This document shows positions 1 through 9,400 of a stretch of 49,314 nucleotides of DNA, one piece after another (positions within the stretch are counted from its first letter, which is position 1; each line of letters starts with the position of its first letter). Under the pieces are notes generated by a model, which was not told where the DNA came from, did not search any database, and worked only from the letters and a program-made list of their open reading frames with translations. The DNA comes from Glycomyces luteolus (GTDB lineage: Bacteria; Actinomycetota; Actinomycetes; Mycobacteriales; Micromonosporaceae). Made by a program: the position numbers and the translations under genes. The stretch spans positions 1-49,314 of the forward strand of contig NZ_JAPZVP010000027.1 of the NCBI RefSeq assembly GCF_027622875.1. The letters run 5' to 3'.

Positions 1-20
1 CCCGGACCTGGTGGTCCGGG
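1..20. repeat. Perfect inverted repeat at the window edge
   Basis: Two 8-base arms (CCCGGACC and GGTCCGGG) flank a TGGT loop. The hairpin is GC-rich and has no T-run, so it is not a clear terminator. It sits on the first bases of the window, where assemblies often break. Confidence 0.4.
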
Positions 21-97
21 CCGCCGTCGCCTCGCGCATGAGCGAATCGAACTCGCAACCGAGACCGTGCGATCTGCGAGAGGCCTTCCTCCCCTGA
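2..97 (+). CDS. Possible C-terminal end of an unknown protein (partial)
   Basis: One plus-strand frame stays open from the window edge to a TGA at 95-97 and would give about 31 residues ending in LREAFLP. It converges on the GH31 gene with a 12-base gap, which fits a real gene end. The fragment is too short to recognise, and an open frame of this length is common by chance in GC-rich DNA. Confidence 0.2.
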   Translation, partial: PDLVVRAAVASRMSESNSQPRPCDLREAFLP

Positions 98-109
98 GCG
101 CCGCCCGGT

Positions 110-2131
110 TCAGATCGCGCCGATGAGTTCGGCCAAAGCGCCGTTCTTCGCGAAGACCGGGATGACTTCGATCGGAGCCTCCACCGCGAGCCACTGCCCG
201 CCCTCATGGCTCGTTCCAGTCCGCAGCTCCGTCCATGAAGCGCCCTCAGGGAGGTAGACGCGGCGGCTCGTGGCATGCAGTTCCACCACCGGGGCCACCA
301 GGATGTCCGGGCCGAACATGTACTGGTCGGCGAGGTCCCAGCAGACCGGGTCGGCGGGGAACTCGTGGAACATGCCGCGCATGACCGGCTGGCCGTCGGT
401 GTGCGCCTCCTCCATCAGTCGCCGTGTGTAGGGCCGCATCGCCTCGCGGAGCTTCACGTAGCGCACGAGGATCTCGTAGACGTCCTCGCCGAAGCTCCAC
501 AGCTCGTTGGGGGCGCCGGAGTTGTTGCGCGCCGAGCCGTCGGCGGCGGTCACCCGCTCACTGGGCTGGCGGTCGCCGTGCATGCGCATGACCGGGCAGA
601 ACGCGCCGAACTGGAACCAGCGCACGAGCAGGTCGCGGAAGTCGGGGTCGTCGATGTTCCCGCCGGCGAACCCGCCGATGTCGGTGGTGAACCAGGGGAT
701 GCCCGCGACGCCCATGTGGATGCCCGCGGTGATCTGCTTGCGGAAGTCCGCGTAGGTCGAGTGGATGTCGCCCGACCACACCAGCGCTCCGTAGCGCTGG
801 GACCCGGCCCACGCGCAGCGCACCAGGTTCACGATCTCGTCCTGGCCCGCCTCGCGTTGGCCCTCGTAGAACATGCGGGAGAACGCCTGCGGGTAGATGT
901 TGCCGACTTGGACGTTCGGTCCGGCGTGGTAGCGGTAGTTGTCGAAGTCGTAGACCCCGTACTCGGGTTCGGCCTCGTCGAGCCAGAAGACTTTGATGCC
1001 CAGGTCGTGGTAGTTGCGCCGCACGATCTCCCAGGCCTGTTCGCGGGCCCGCGGGTTCGTGGCGTCCAGGAACATGCTCGGCCCCTGGAACCCCATCTGG
1101 ACGTCCAGGCCGCGTTCGGTGCGGACGAGCAGGTTGTCCTTCTTGAACGCCGCGAAGTTCTCCGACTCGAGCGAGACCTGGGGCCAGACCGAGACCATGA
1201 GCTCGACGCCCATCTCTTGGAGTTCTTTGACCATCGCGGCCGGGTCCGGCCAGAACTCCTCCTCGAAACGGAAGTCGCCCATCTTGGGCCAGTGGAAGAA
1301 GTCGGCGACGATCACGTCGAGCGGGAGGCCGCGGCGCTTATGCTCACGGGCGACTTCGAGCAGCTGCTCCTGGTTCCAGTACCGCAGCTTGCACTGCCAA
1401 TAGCCGAGCCCGTACTCGGGCATCATCGGAGCATGGCCGGTGGCATCGGCGTAGGCGGCGCTGATCGCTGCGGGAGTCGAACCGGCGGTGATCCAGTAGT
1501 CGAGCTGCTCGGTCGACTCGGCGATCCACTCAGTCCGGTTGGCCGCGAAGGATGCCGAACCGATCGCCGGGTTGTGCCACAGGAACCCGTACCCGGCGCT
1601 GGAGACCACGAACGGCACACTCGCCTGCGAGTTCCTGTGCGCCAGTTCGAACGTGGAGCCCTTCACATCCAAGATCGCCTGCTGGTACTGGCCCATCCCG
1701 TACAGCTTCTCCCCCGCCACGGGCTCGAACGCGGCCCGCAGCCGGTGCGCGCCGCCGGCCAAGGGCCGAAACTCGCGGGCGCTGAGCTTGAGCGCACCAC
1801 CGCTGCCGAGCTCCCGAAGCAGCACCCGGCCGCTCGCGTCACGGAACTCCACCGAGCATCGGAAGACGTCATAGCCGGTCTGGTAGTCGAAACCGCCCCA
1901 TGCGCGCAGCACTGCCGTGATGGCGCCGTTGGTGAGCGTCGCGGTGTCGCCGTCGACCTCGATGGCGACCTGGACCGGCTCAGGCTCGATAAGCGCGAAG
2001 TCGGTGTCGAGCACCTCCCCCGTCCGGGTGCTCCGCACCCGCAGCGAATCGCGGCCCCACGCCTGGACGACGAGCGTTTCGCCGTCACCGCGCCAGGTGA
2101 TGGCGTCCGCAGAGGACTCGAAGGTGTTCAT
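110..2131 (-). CDS. Glycoside hydrolase family 31 (alpha-xylosidase-like)
   Basis: This 673-residue cytoplasmic enzyme has no signal peptide. An N-terminal galactose-mutarotase-like beta domain precedes the GH31 barrel. FWLDEAEPEYG carries the catalytic nucleophile Asp385, and WSGDI carries the general acid/base Asp455. The WLDxxEP form resembles alpha-xylosidases more than the WxDMNEP form of alpha-glucosidases. It should release xylose or glucose from the non-reducing end of imported oligosaccharides. It is the last gene of the ABC-transporter operon, 20 bases after the MalG-type permease. The frame stays open upstream as far as 2947, but that part overlaps the permease gene and has no family similarity. 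The start at 2131 is where family sequence begins; its ribosome binding site is weak. The exact substrate is inferred. Confidence 0.88.
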   Translation of the reverse strand: MNTFESSADAITWRGDGETLVVQAWGRDSLRVRSTRTGEVLDTDFALIEPEPVQVAIEVDGDTATLTNGAITAVLRAWGGFDYQTGYDVFRCSVEFRDASGRVLLRELGSGGALKLSAREFRPLAGGAHRLRAAFEPVAGEKLYGMGQYQQAILDVKGSTFELAHRNSQASVPFVVSSAGYGFLWHNPAIGSASFAANRTEWIAESTEQLDYWITAGSTPAAISAAYADATGHAPMMPEYGLGYWQCKLRYWNQEQLLEVAREHKRRGLPLDVIVADFFHWPKMGDFRFEEEFWPDPAAMVKELQEMGVELMVSVWPQVSLESENFAAFKKDNLLVRTERGLDVQMGFQGPSMFLDATNPRAREQAWEIVRRNYHDLGIKVFWLDEAEPEYGVYDFDNYRYHAGPNVQVGNIYPQAFSRMFYEGQREAGQDEIVNLVRCAWAGSQRYGALVWSGDIHSTYADFRKQITAGIHMGVAGIPWFTTDIGGFAGGNIDDPDFRDLLVRWFQFGAFCPVMRMHGDRQPSERVTAADGSARNNSGAPNELWSFGEDVYEILVRYVKLREAMRPYTRRLMEEAHTDGQPVMRGMFHEFPADPVCWDLADQYMFGPDILVAPVVELHATSRRVYLPEGASWTELRTGTSHEGGQWLAVEAPIEVIPVFAKNGALAELIGAI

Positions 2132-2151
2132 CAGGTTGTCACTCGTTTCTG

Positions 2152-2961
2152 CTAGTTCTTGACGGCGCCGGCGGTCACACCCGCGGCGACGTACTTCTGT
2201 GCCACCACCAGCAGCACCGCCGCCGGGATCGAGGCGACCACCGCCGTCGCCATCATCGGGCCCCACTCCTGGTTCTGGGCGCCGATGTAGTTGTAGATGC
2301 CCATCGTGATCGGTCGGAGCTGGCCCCCCTCGCGGTTGAGCGTCGAGGCGAAGATGAAGTCCGACCATGCCCAAAGGAACGCGAACAGCGCCGATGTGAT
2401 GATCGCGTTCCGAGAGACCGGCAGGACGATCGACCGGAACGTCCGCCAGTGCGAGGCGCCGTCGATCTGGGCCGCTTGGAGCAGTTCGCGGGGGATGCCC
2501 GCCATGAACGCGGTCAGGAGTAGGACGGCGAACGGGACCGCGATCGTGGAGTCGGCCAAGATCAGGCCCGGGAGGGTATCGAGCAGCCCGACGGTGTTGT
2601 AGATCGAGTACAAGCCGAGCGACATGACCACGGCCGGGACCATCTGCGCCACGATCAGCGCGAAACCGATGACGCGGCGTCCCGGCACGGCCATGCTGGC
2701 GAGCGCGAAGGAGGCCGGCGCCGCGATCGCGAGGGTGAGCACGACGGTCCCCGTGCCGATCACAAGGCTGGTGCCGAGGTAGGGAAGCTGATCGCCGAAG
2801 ACGACGGCGTAGTGGTCGAAGGTGAAGTCGACCGGCACGAGGTCGCCGCCGCGGATGCTCTCGCGTTTCGTGAACGAGACGTTGAGCATCCAATAGAGAG
2901 GGAAGAGCATGAGCGCGGTCATTACGAGCGCGATGGGATTCTTCCACCAGGTGCGAGACAT
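2152..2961 (-). CDS. Carbohydrate ABC transporter permease, MalG type
   Basis: This 269-residue inner-membrane permease has about six hydrophobic segments. The cytoplasmic EAA loop reads EAAQIDGASHWRTF and contacts the shared ATPase. An AGGAG site lies 8 bases before the ATG. Only one base separates it from the stop of the MalF-type gene, so the two are transcribed and probably translated together. No ATPase is encoded in the locus. Sugar importers of this class in actinomycetes commonly share one MsiK-type ATPase encoded elsewhere, and that is inferred here. Confidence 0.93.
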   Translation of the reverse strand: MSRTWWKNPIALVMTALMLFPLYWMLNVSFTKRESIRGGDLVPVDFTFDHYAVVFGDQLPYLGTSLVIGTGTVVLTLAIAAPASFALASMAVPGRRVIGFALIVAQMVPAVVMSLGLYSIYNTVGLLDTLPGLILADSTIAVPFAVLLLTAFMAGIPRELLQAAQIDGASHWRTFRSIVLPVSRNAIITSALFAFLWAWSDFIFASTLNREGGQLRPITMGIYNYIGAQNQEWGPMMATAVVASIPAAVLLVVAQKYVAAGVTAGAVKN

Positions 2962-2962
2962 G

Positions 2963-3910
2963 TCAGTGCTCCTGCTTCCGTTGGGCTGCGATGTAGATCA
3001 ACCCGAAGGCGAGTGCGGCCAGCAGCAGAACCGTCCCGACGGCCGAGGCTTCGGAGTAGCGGATGACCCCCGAGGCGCCCTTCCCGACCGACATGCCGTA
3101 CGCCCAGGTGGCGAGCGTCTGGGACGTGCCGGTCCCCATCGACATGATCCAGATGATGTCGACGACCTTGAGCGTGTATACCAGGCCGAGGAGCAGGGTG
3201 ATGAGCGTGACCGGGCGCAGCATCGGGAGGGTGATGCGCCGGAACTGCTGCCAAGGGGTGGCGCCGTCCATCGACGCGGCCTCGTACAGCTCCTTCGGGA
3301 TGCCCTGGAGTCCCGAGTAGAGGATCACGAGGTTGAACGGGATGCCCAGCCAGATGTTCGCGATCGCCACCGACATGAGGGCGTTGTCGGTACTGAGCCA
3401 CCACACGGGATCGGCACCGAACAGGCTGAGGAACGTGTTGAGGATGCCGTCGTCCGGGTTCATCATCCACTGCCACGTGGTGCCCGAGACGATGATGGGA
3501 AGGAGCCAGGGGACGAGGAACATGCCGCGAAGCGGTGCGGCGAGCCGGAACCCGCCGCGGTGGAAGAAGACCGCGATCGTCAGCCCGATGAGGTACTGGA
3601 AGGCGAGCGAGACGGCGGTGAACACCGTCGTCTGCCACACGATCGCCCAGAACTTCGGGTGCGCGAACACGTCTCGGTAGATCTCGAGCCCGACGAACGG
3701 GGCACCGCCGTTGATGAAGGTGCCGCGGTCGAAGCGGTGCAGGCTCATCGTCAGGTTCTGGACGAGCGGGTAGGCGTAGAAGAGGAGGAGATAGATCACC
3801 AGCGGGATGACGAACGCGATCGCCGCCCAGTGGGCGGCGCGCCGTTTCGGCTTCGCGGTCCCGCGCTCGGGCGAGGTCGGCGCCTCTGTTCTCGTGGTCA
3901 GCGTGGTCAT
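2963..3910 (-). CDS. Carbohydrate ABC transporter permease, MalF type
   Basis: This 315-residue protein has a Lys/Arg-rich cytoplasmic N-terminus, then about six transmembrane segments and an EAA loop (ELYEAASMDGATPWQQF). It pairs with the downstream MalG-type protein to form the membrane channel of a sugar importer. The start at 3910 is preceded by GGAG 8 bases upstream. The frame stays open further upstream, but that sequence overlaps the binding-protein gene and is not family-like. The substrate is probably an oligosaccharide released by the secreted glycosidase of this locus. Confidence 0.92.
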   Translation of the reverse strand: MTTLTTRTEAPTSPERGTAKPKRRAAHWAAIAFVIPLVIYLLLFYAYPLVQNLTMSLHRFDRGTFINGGAPFVGLEIYRDVFAHPKFWAIVWQTTVFTAVSLAFQYLIGLTIAVFFHRGGFRLAAPLRGMFLVPWLLPIIVSGTTWQWMMNPDDGILNTFLSLFGADPVWWLSTDNALMSVAIANIWLGIPFNLVILYSGLQGIPKELYEAASMDGATPWQQFRRITLPMLRPVTLITLLLGLVYTLKVVDIIWIMSMGTGTSQTLATWAYGMSVGKGASGVIRYSEASAVGTVLLLAALAFGLIYIAAQRKQEH

Positions 3911-3972
3911 TCGAATTGCTCCGATCCGGTTGCCGGGCCGGTCGGCCCGCCCGAAGGCGGGCCGACGATGCC

Positions 3973-5247
3973 TCAGAATCCGCCGGCGTCCTGGAACGCG
4001 GCCTCGACGGCGGCCTGGTCGCCCGCGGCGTTGAGCGCCGCCTGGATCGCCCCGGAGAGCGAGGCGGAGGCGTCGACGTACTCGCTGCCGAGATCGGTGG
4101 TGCGGCCTTGCGCGCCCTCGACGGCGCCGACCCACGGCTCCCACAGCGGCGACTGGGTCGCCTGCTCGGCGCGGACCTCGGGCTTGGCCGAGAGGTAGCC
4201 GAGCGTCTCGTTGGTCTGGAATCCGGCCTCGCCTTCGGTCAGGCAGGCGATGACGGAAGAGGCGTTCGCGTAGTGGTCGGACGCGTTCTCGGACTGGATC
4301 GGCGCCACGGCGAACTCGCCGCCGGTCGGCACCGGCGCGACGCCGCCGTCCTTCGACGGGATCGGGATGACGCCGACCTCGAAGTTCGCTTCGGCCGCGG
4401 CCGAAGCGAACCAGGAGCCGTTCTCAGCGAAGGCGTATTCGCCGGTCAGGAACAGGTCCCAGGCCGCGGACTGGTTGTCGGTGGCCGCCGATTTGGGGGC
4501 CAGGCCCTCCCCGATCCAGCCCGAGAGGAGCTGGCCGGCCGCGACGGCCTCGTCCGAGGAGATGTCGGACAGGTCGGCCCCGGCGCCCCAGAACCAGGGA
4601 AGGAACTGGAAGACGCCCTCTTCACCGGTGACGCCGGAGAAGGTGATGCCCTTGCCGCCGTTGGCGACGGCCTTGGTCAACGCGGCGTTCAGCGAGTCCC
4701 AGTCGGTGATCGAAGCGGGGTCGATGCCGGCCTCGGACAGGAGGTCCGCGTTGTAGTAGAGGCCGAGCGCGTTGGAGCCGAACGGCACGCCGTAGGCGGC
4801 GCCGTCGACCACGCCGGGTCCCATCAGGTTCTCGTCCACGCCGCTGGTGTCGATGCCCGCCTGCTCGGCGGTCGCCAGCATTCCGGCGCCGACGGCTTCG
4901 GGCATCATCGGGTTGTCGAGCAGCACCACGTCGGGGGCGCCGCCCTCCTTCACCGCGGTCGTGAGCTGGTTGAACAGGTCGGTCTGCGGGGCACTCGTGC
5001 GAACGATCGTCGATCCTTCGGGTGCGCAGGACTTGACGTGCTCGTCCCAGGCGGAGCCTTCGGCGTGCTGCGGGTACGGGTCCCAGAAGACGATCTCCGC
5101 GGTCGTCGAGCCTTCGCTCGCATTGCCGTCTTCACCTGGTTCGGGCGTGCCGCCGGAGCAGGCGGCGAGGGCGCCCATCGTCAGGGCGGCGCCGGCGGCG
5201 ACGCACCAGCGCAGTGTCGGGTTGGTCATTTTCATCGGCCTCTTCAT
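3973..5247 (-). CDS. Extracellular sugar-binding lipoprotein
   Basis: This 424-residue solute-binding protein of the maltose-binding fold is the first gene of the importer operon. The N-terminus is basic, followed by a hydrophobic stretch ending in a lipobox (GALAAC), so the mature protein is lipid-anchored at the new N-terminal Cys. FDSVLLDNPMMPEA-type and GVPFGSNALGLYYN-type segments are usual for the family. Three ATGs lie close together. The one at 5229 has AAGAGG 9 bases upstream and may be the true start, while the one at 5247 keeps a more basic signal-peptide N-region. A LacI-type palindrome lies about 46 bases upstream of 5247. The ligand is not visible from sequence; an oligosaccharide containing xylose or arabinose is inferred from neighbours. 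Confidence 0.92.
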   Translation of the reverse strand: MKRPMKMTNPTLRWCVAAGAALTMGALAACSGGTPEPGEDGNASEGSTTAEIVFWDPYPQHAEGSAWDEHVKSCAPEGSTIVRTSAPQTDLFNQLTTAVKEGGAPDVVLLDNPMMPEAVGAGMLATAEQAGIDTSGVDENLMGPGVVDGAAYGVPFGSNALGLYYNADLLSEAGIDPASITDWDSLNAALTKAVANGGKGITFSGVTGEEGVFQFLPWFWGAGADLSDISSDEAVAAGQLLSGWIGEGLAPKSAATDNQSAAWDLFLTGEYAFAENGSWFASAAAEANFEVGVIPIPSKDGGVAPVPTGGEFAVAPIQSENASDHYANASSVIACLTEGEAGFQTNETLGYLSAKPEVRAEQATQSPLWEPWVGAVEGAQGRTTDLGSEYVDASASLSGAIQAALNAAGDQAAVEAAFQDAGGF

Positions 5248-5292
5248 CGAGTCGGGATCGCCGGTGACTCGCTGGCTCGAGGGATTCCGACA

Positions 5293-5314
5293 GTCAGCGA
5301 ACCGGTTCGCTGAC
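5293..5314. promoter_or_regulatory. LacI-family operator O1 (before the importer operon)
   Basis: This perfect 22-base palindrome is centred on AACC/GGTT, with central 16 bases AGCGAACCGGTTCGCT. It lies just upstream of the binding-protein gene. LacI-family repressors typically bind even palindromes with a central CG step like this one. The same core recurs at 5346, 5819, 6453 and 9729. Confidence 0.85.
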
Positions 5315-5345
5315 GATACTGCCAGACCGAGTGGCCGCCGTCAAG

Positions 5346-5359
5346 GCGAACCGGTTCGC
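5346..5359. promoter_or_regulatory. LacI-family operator O2
   Basis: A second copy of the core (GCGAACCGGTTCGC, perfect over 14 bases) has its centre 49 bases from that of O1, between lacI and the importer operon. Two sites about five helical turns apart would suit cooperative binding or looping by a dimeric or tetrameric repressor. Confidence 0.8.
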
Positions 5360-5410
5360 TAGCTTGTGAGCTGGGGTCGAGCGCCGGGAGATACAGTCCC
5401 GAACGTGGGC

Positions 5411-6418
5411 CTATGCGACGGTTTCGACGCTGCCCTTCGCCTCCAGACGCGGCACGATCAGCCGCTTCTGCACCGGGCTGTCGGGCGAGGCGATCCGCTT
5501 GGCGAGCATCTCGACGGCGGTCTGGCAGACGGCCACCGGCTCGGACTCGACCGAGGTGAACGAGAGGACGTAGAGCCGCGCGAGCTCGGCCGCGTGCAGC
5601 GAGACGACGCTCCGGTCGGCGGGCACTTCGAGCCCGAGGTCATACAGCGCGAAGGGGAGCATCGCGACGGCGGCGTCGTTGTGGATCAGCAGCGCACGCG
5701 GGTTCTCGGGGTCCTGGAGCACCGCGCGGAGGGCCGCGCGCACCTGCTCGGGCCCCACCGGCAGGGCGACCGGGACGAGCCGCAGGCCGCGCTGTTCGGC
5801 CCGCTCGCGGGCCGAACTCGCGAACCGGTTCGCGTAGGTGCTGCCCGAGTCGTACAGCTCTTCGGGCCATTTGAGGAACACCGCTTCGCGGTGGCCCGCG
5901 TCGGCGAGGTGGTCGACCAGCATCGCGGCCCCGGCGGCGAAGTCGAGGTCGACCGCGTCGACCCCGCGGGTGTCCTGGGGCATCCCGAGCAGGACTGCGG
6001 GGTAGCGCGCCTGGTTGATCGGTTCCAGTCGCGGGTCGTCGTCGACCACGTTGAGCAGGATGAATCCGTCGACCTGGCGGCCGGAGATCGCCCGCCGCAC
6101 CGCCTCGACACCGTCGGGCTCGGTCAGCAGCACGACCGAGTAGCCCTGCTCGCGCGCCGCGTCGGAGAGGGCGATGAGGTACGCCGCCAGCGCCGGGCTG
6201 AACTCGGCCTCGTGGAAGCCGACGACGACTCCCAGCGCCATGGTGCGCGAGGTCGCCAGTGCCCTGGCCCCGGCGTTGACGGAGAACTGGAGTTTGGCGA
6301 CCGCCGCGTCGACCTTGGCCCGCGTCTCGGGGCTGACGTACTTGCGGCCGGTCAGGACCGAGGAGACGGTACTGCGCGACACCCCGGCCTCACGTGCTAC
6401 ATCGCCGATCGTGGCCAC
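5411..6418 (-). CDS. LacI-family transcriptional repressor
   Basis: This 335-residue protein has the usual length. The N-terminal helix-turn-helix and hinge read ATIGDVAREAGVSRSTVSSV, then a periplasmic-binding-protein-like sensor domain (residues about 60-330). The GTG start at 6418 is chosen because GGAG lies 4 bases upstream and the HTH begins at once; a longer open frame upstream is not family-like. It lies between the secreted glycosidase and the importer operon, all read leftwards. Identical palindromes before both transcription units and a degenerate one before lacI itself indicate local control with autoregulation. The inducer is probably a sugar released by the enzymes here. One operator-like palindrome lies inside the gene at 5819-5834. 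Confidence 0.93.
   Translation of the reverse strand: MATIGDVAREAGVSRSTVSSVLTGRKYVSPETRAKVDAAVAKLQFSVNAGARALATSRTMALGVVVGFHEAEFSPALAAYLIALSDAAREQGYSVVLLTEPDGVEAVRRAISGRQVDGFILLNVVDDDPRLEPINQARYPAVLLGMPQDTRGVDAVDLDFAAGAAMLVDHLADAGHREAVFLKWPEELYDSGSTYANRFASSARERAEQRGLRLVPVALPVGPEQVRAALRAVLQDPENPRALLIHNDAAVAMLPFALYDLGLEVPADRSVVSLHAAELARLYVLSFTSVESEPVAVCQTAVEMLAKRIASPDSPVQKRLIVPRLEAKGSVETVA
5819..5834. promoter_or_regulatory. Operator-like palindrome inside lacI
   Basis: CGCGAACCGGTTCGCG is a perfect 16-base palindrome containing the full operator core. It lies in the coding sequence of lacI, where it encodes Ala-Asn-Arg-Phe-Ala. It could be an auxiliary operator for looping or transcription roadblock, or a coincidence of codon use. 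Confidence 0.45.
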
Positions 6419-9400
6419 GCTGCTCCTTTCGCTCCTCGCTCGAACTCGGTCCAGTGTACCGGTTCGCTGTGGAGGGTCGATCGACTGAGCGGCGGGCGCC
6501 CGCCCGGGCCGGGGGCGCCCCACAGGGGGGGAAGACGGGGGTGGGCGACGGGGGGGGGGGGCGGGGGGCCGCGTCCTCGATCGGATCGAGCTGCAGCTCG
6601 AAGCCCGAGTGCCGCAGGTGCTGGGCCGGGAAGTTGTATGACTGGAACGAGGTGCACCACTCGTCGGCCAGTCCTTCGGTCATCTTGAACGTGGCGTCCT
6701 TGTCGAACAGCGCCGTGCCGTCGTCGCGGGCCAGCACCATTTCGAAGAACGAGTGCCGCAGGTAGTAGCCCGGGTGGTTCACCGACTCGAACGACACGTA
6801 CCCGGCCGAGCCGTCGGCCAGTCCCGGGACCATCCGGAACTGCGCGTCAGCCTCGGGGCTGGGGTCCGGTTCCAGCCGGACGTTCCAGTTCTCATGCCGC
6901 ACCAGGTGATCCGGGTAGTTGTGCGACTGCAGCTCGCGCCAGGCGACATCGCCGAACAGCGGGGTGACCGCGATCCGGTCGAGGTTCGGAGCGAACTGCG
7001 AGCGCAGCGGCACGCCGGGCCAGGTGTCGGAGGCGTAGGTCGTGCCGTCGAACTGCGGCTTCTCCTCGCCGCGTACGACGATCGAGTTGACTCCGGCTCG
7101 GAGGTCGACCGGGACGGTGAGCTCCCAGAAGTTGTTCTCGTGGAACGTGTGCGGGAAGATCACGCGGACCGGCTCGGCGCCGTTGATCGACACCAGGGCG
7201 TACCGCGCCACGGGGTCGGGGTTGTAGTGCGTGGAGGGCGACTGCTCCTCGTTGGAGTACCGGAAGGTCAGCGCGTACTTGCCGGCCTTCGACACTTCGA
7301 CGTCGTTGAACGTCAAGGTGTTCCCGTTGCCGGGGTCGCCGCCGACGCCCGTGACCGCGGCCCCGCCGGAGGCGAGGGACAGGCTCGTGTCCTGGGCGCT
7401 CCCGGCGACCGTGCCGTCCTCCGCTTCGTAGACGGCCCCGGTGGCTTCACCGGAAGGCGTCACGACGAGTCGGTCCACCTCGAGCCCTTGGGCGCCTTTG
7501 ACGGTGACCTGGTTGATGCCGCCGAGCAGGAAGGCGTTGACGATGCCGCCCTGTCCGGTGGTCACGGTCTGGCCGTTGACCTCGAGTTCGACCTTGCGGT
7601 CGCCGCGCGTGGCGACGTCGAGCAGCGCGGACGCGTCGTCCGGGGAGTAGACCCAGAACGTCGCCTCGCCGCCGCCCGGTACTGCGGCCGCGCCCGGGCC
7701 CGAGCCGCGGTGCGTGCTCGCGTAGGTGGGGGCCGCGCCGCCGTCGAGTTCGGCGAACTCGGCCTCGTACACGTCGCCGGTGGAGCCCGGGTGGGGCAGC
7801 GACAGGTCGATCTTGTCGAGGATGACGTCGCCGGTGATGGCTCCGGTCCCGTCGAGGCTGCGGGTGGCCAGGGTGATGACGTGGTCCCCGGCGGTGAGTT
7901 CGACCTTGGTGTCGGTGTGGTCCCACACCACCCACTTGTAGCCCAGGCTCAGGAAGAGCTCCTGCTCGGTGGCGGCGTCGCCGTCGACCCGCAGGAACAT
8001 GTTCGTCGGCCCCTGGGCCTGCACGTCGGCATCGGTGTTGAGGGAGCTGGCGAAGACGCTCAGGTCGTAGACGCCGTCCTGGGGGACGCTGACATTGAAC
8101 TCGATCGCGTTGTTCGCGCCGGTCCGCATCCCGCCGACGTTGTAACCGCCGGAGGTGTAGAACTTCGCCAGAGCCGAAGGGGAGCCTTCAGGGCCGTTGC
8201 GCTGCAGGCCCGTGCCGGTCCAGGTCGCGGTCTCCGCCTCGTATGTCGCCTCCCACGCCGTCTGCGGGACGGCCGCATCACCGGGTGAGACGCTCGGGGT
8301 CACGATGACCTCGTAGGCGGATTCCGCATCGAGTGCCGGCAGTCCGCCGGAACCAAAGGCGAGCTCGGCGGTGCCGCCCGAGACTGCCAGGTCGACTTCG
8401 GCCACCGTGGAGGGTTGGGCCGAGTCGCCGAGCTGGCCGCTCCAGCCGATCTCGCGCACGACCGCGTGTACCTTCTGGCCGAAGGTCCCGGACGGGACGT
8501 TGTCGAGCGCGAGCTTGAACGCCCCGCTCGCGCCGCCGAGCAGGACGCGGGCCTGCCGCTTGTCGGTGTCGAGGGCCGCCACGCCTTGCAGGGTGTAGCT
8601 GACGCCGGGGCGCGGCGGGGTGACCTTGACGGTCTGTCCACCGTGCATCTGGCTGTAGGCGTGCAGCAGCCACCACTGGCCGTTGGCCCGGTTGGCCTGC
8701 ACGGCCGAGTCCGACAGGTTGCCGTCGATGTTCCAGTAGGCGATGTCGCCGTAGACCTTCTTGTCCTCCAGCGCGGAGATCCACTGGATCATCTGGCCGG
8801 GCACCGAGGTGTGGTAGTTGTACGCGTACTCGGTGATGTTGATCGGCAGCTTGGTGCCCTCGTACTCGGTACCGGCGAAGTGCTCGGTCTCCCAGCCGCG
8901 ATACTTGTCGACGTTGCTGCGGATCGTGGCCGGGTTCGACAGCTCGTGCCACACCATCGCGTCCGGCACCGTTCCCGCTTGGACGGTGTGTTCCAGGAAG
9001 CCCTCGACCTGGTTGTAGAGGGTGCTGGTGTTCGGACCGCCGATGCGCGCGTCGGGCAGGACGGAGTGGATCACCTCGTAGGCGCGGTCCCAGGCGGCGA
9101 AGAAGTACTGCGGATCGGTGTGCCAGTGGATGCGGTTGTAGCTCCAGGGGCCGGTGCCGAACATGTTCCCTTCGGGCTCGTTGTACGGAAGGAAGACGAT
9201 GTTGTCCTGCTGCTCCACCGGCAGGGTCGCGACCTGCTCGACCTGGACGCGGAGCTTGTCCATGTAGCCGTCGAGCTTCTCCTGAGGGGTGTCACCGGGC
9301 CACTGGTAGGGGAAGCCGCGGTAGATGTCCGTCGTGTAGATGTAGACGTCGCCGTTCGAGGCCTCCACCGCCGAGCCGAGGACTTCGAGCGCGTCCGCGC

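Noticed and set aside
275..2155. A 626-residue plus-strand frame opposite GH31
   Set aside because: It mirrors the codon pattern of the GH31 gene (GC-rich antisense shadow), with no family sequence or ribosome binding site. The same applies to the long antisense frames at 2909-4198, 3916-5313, 5366-6688, 6753-8288, 8415-10361, 13796-15169 and 25201-26436.
2132..2947. An N-terminal extension of the GH31 gene, giving a 945-residue frame
   Set aside because: The extension is Arg/His-rich nonsense in another frame of the MalG-type permease gene; family sequence begins at 2131.
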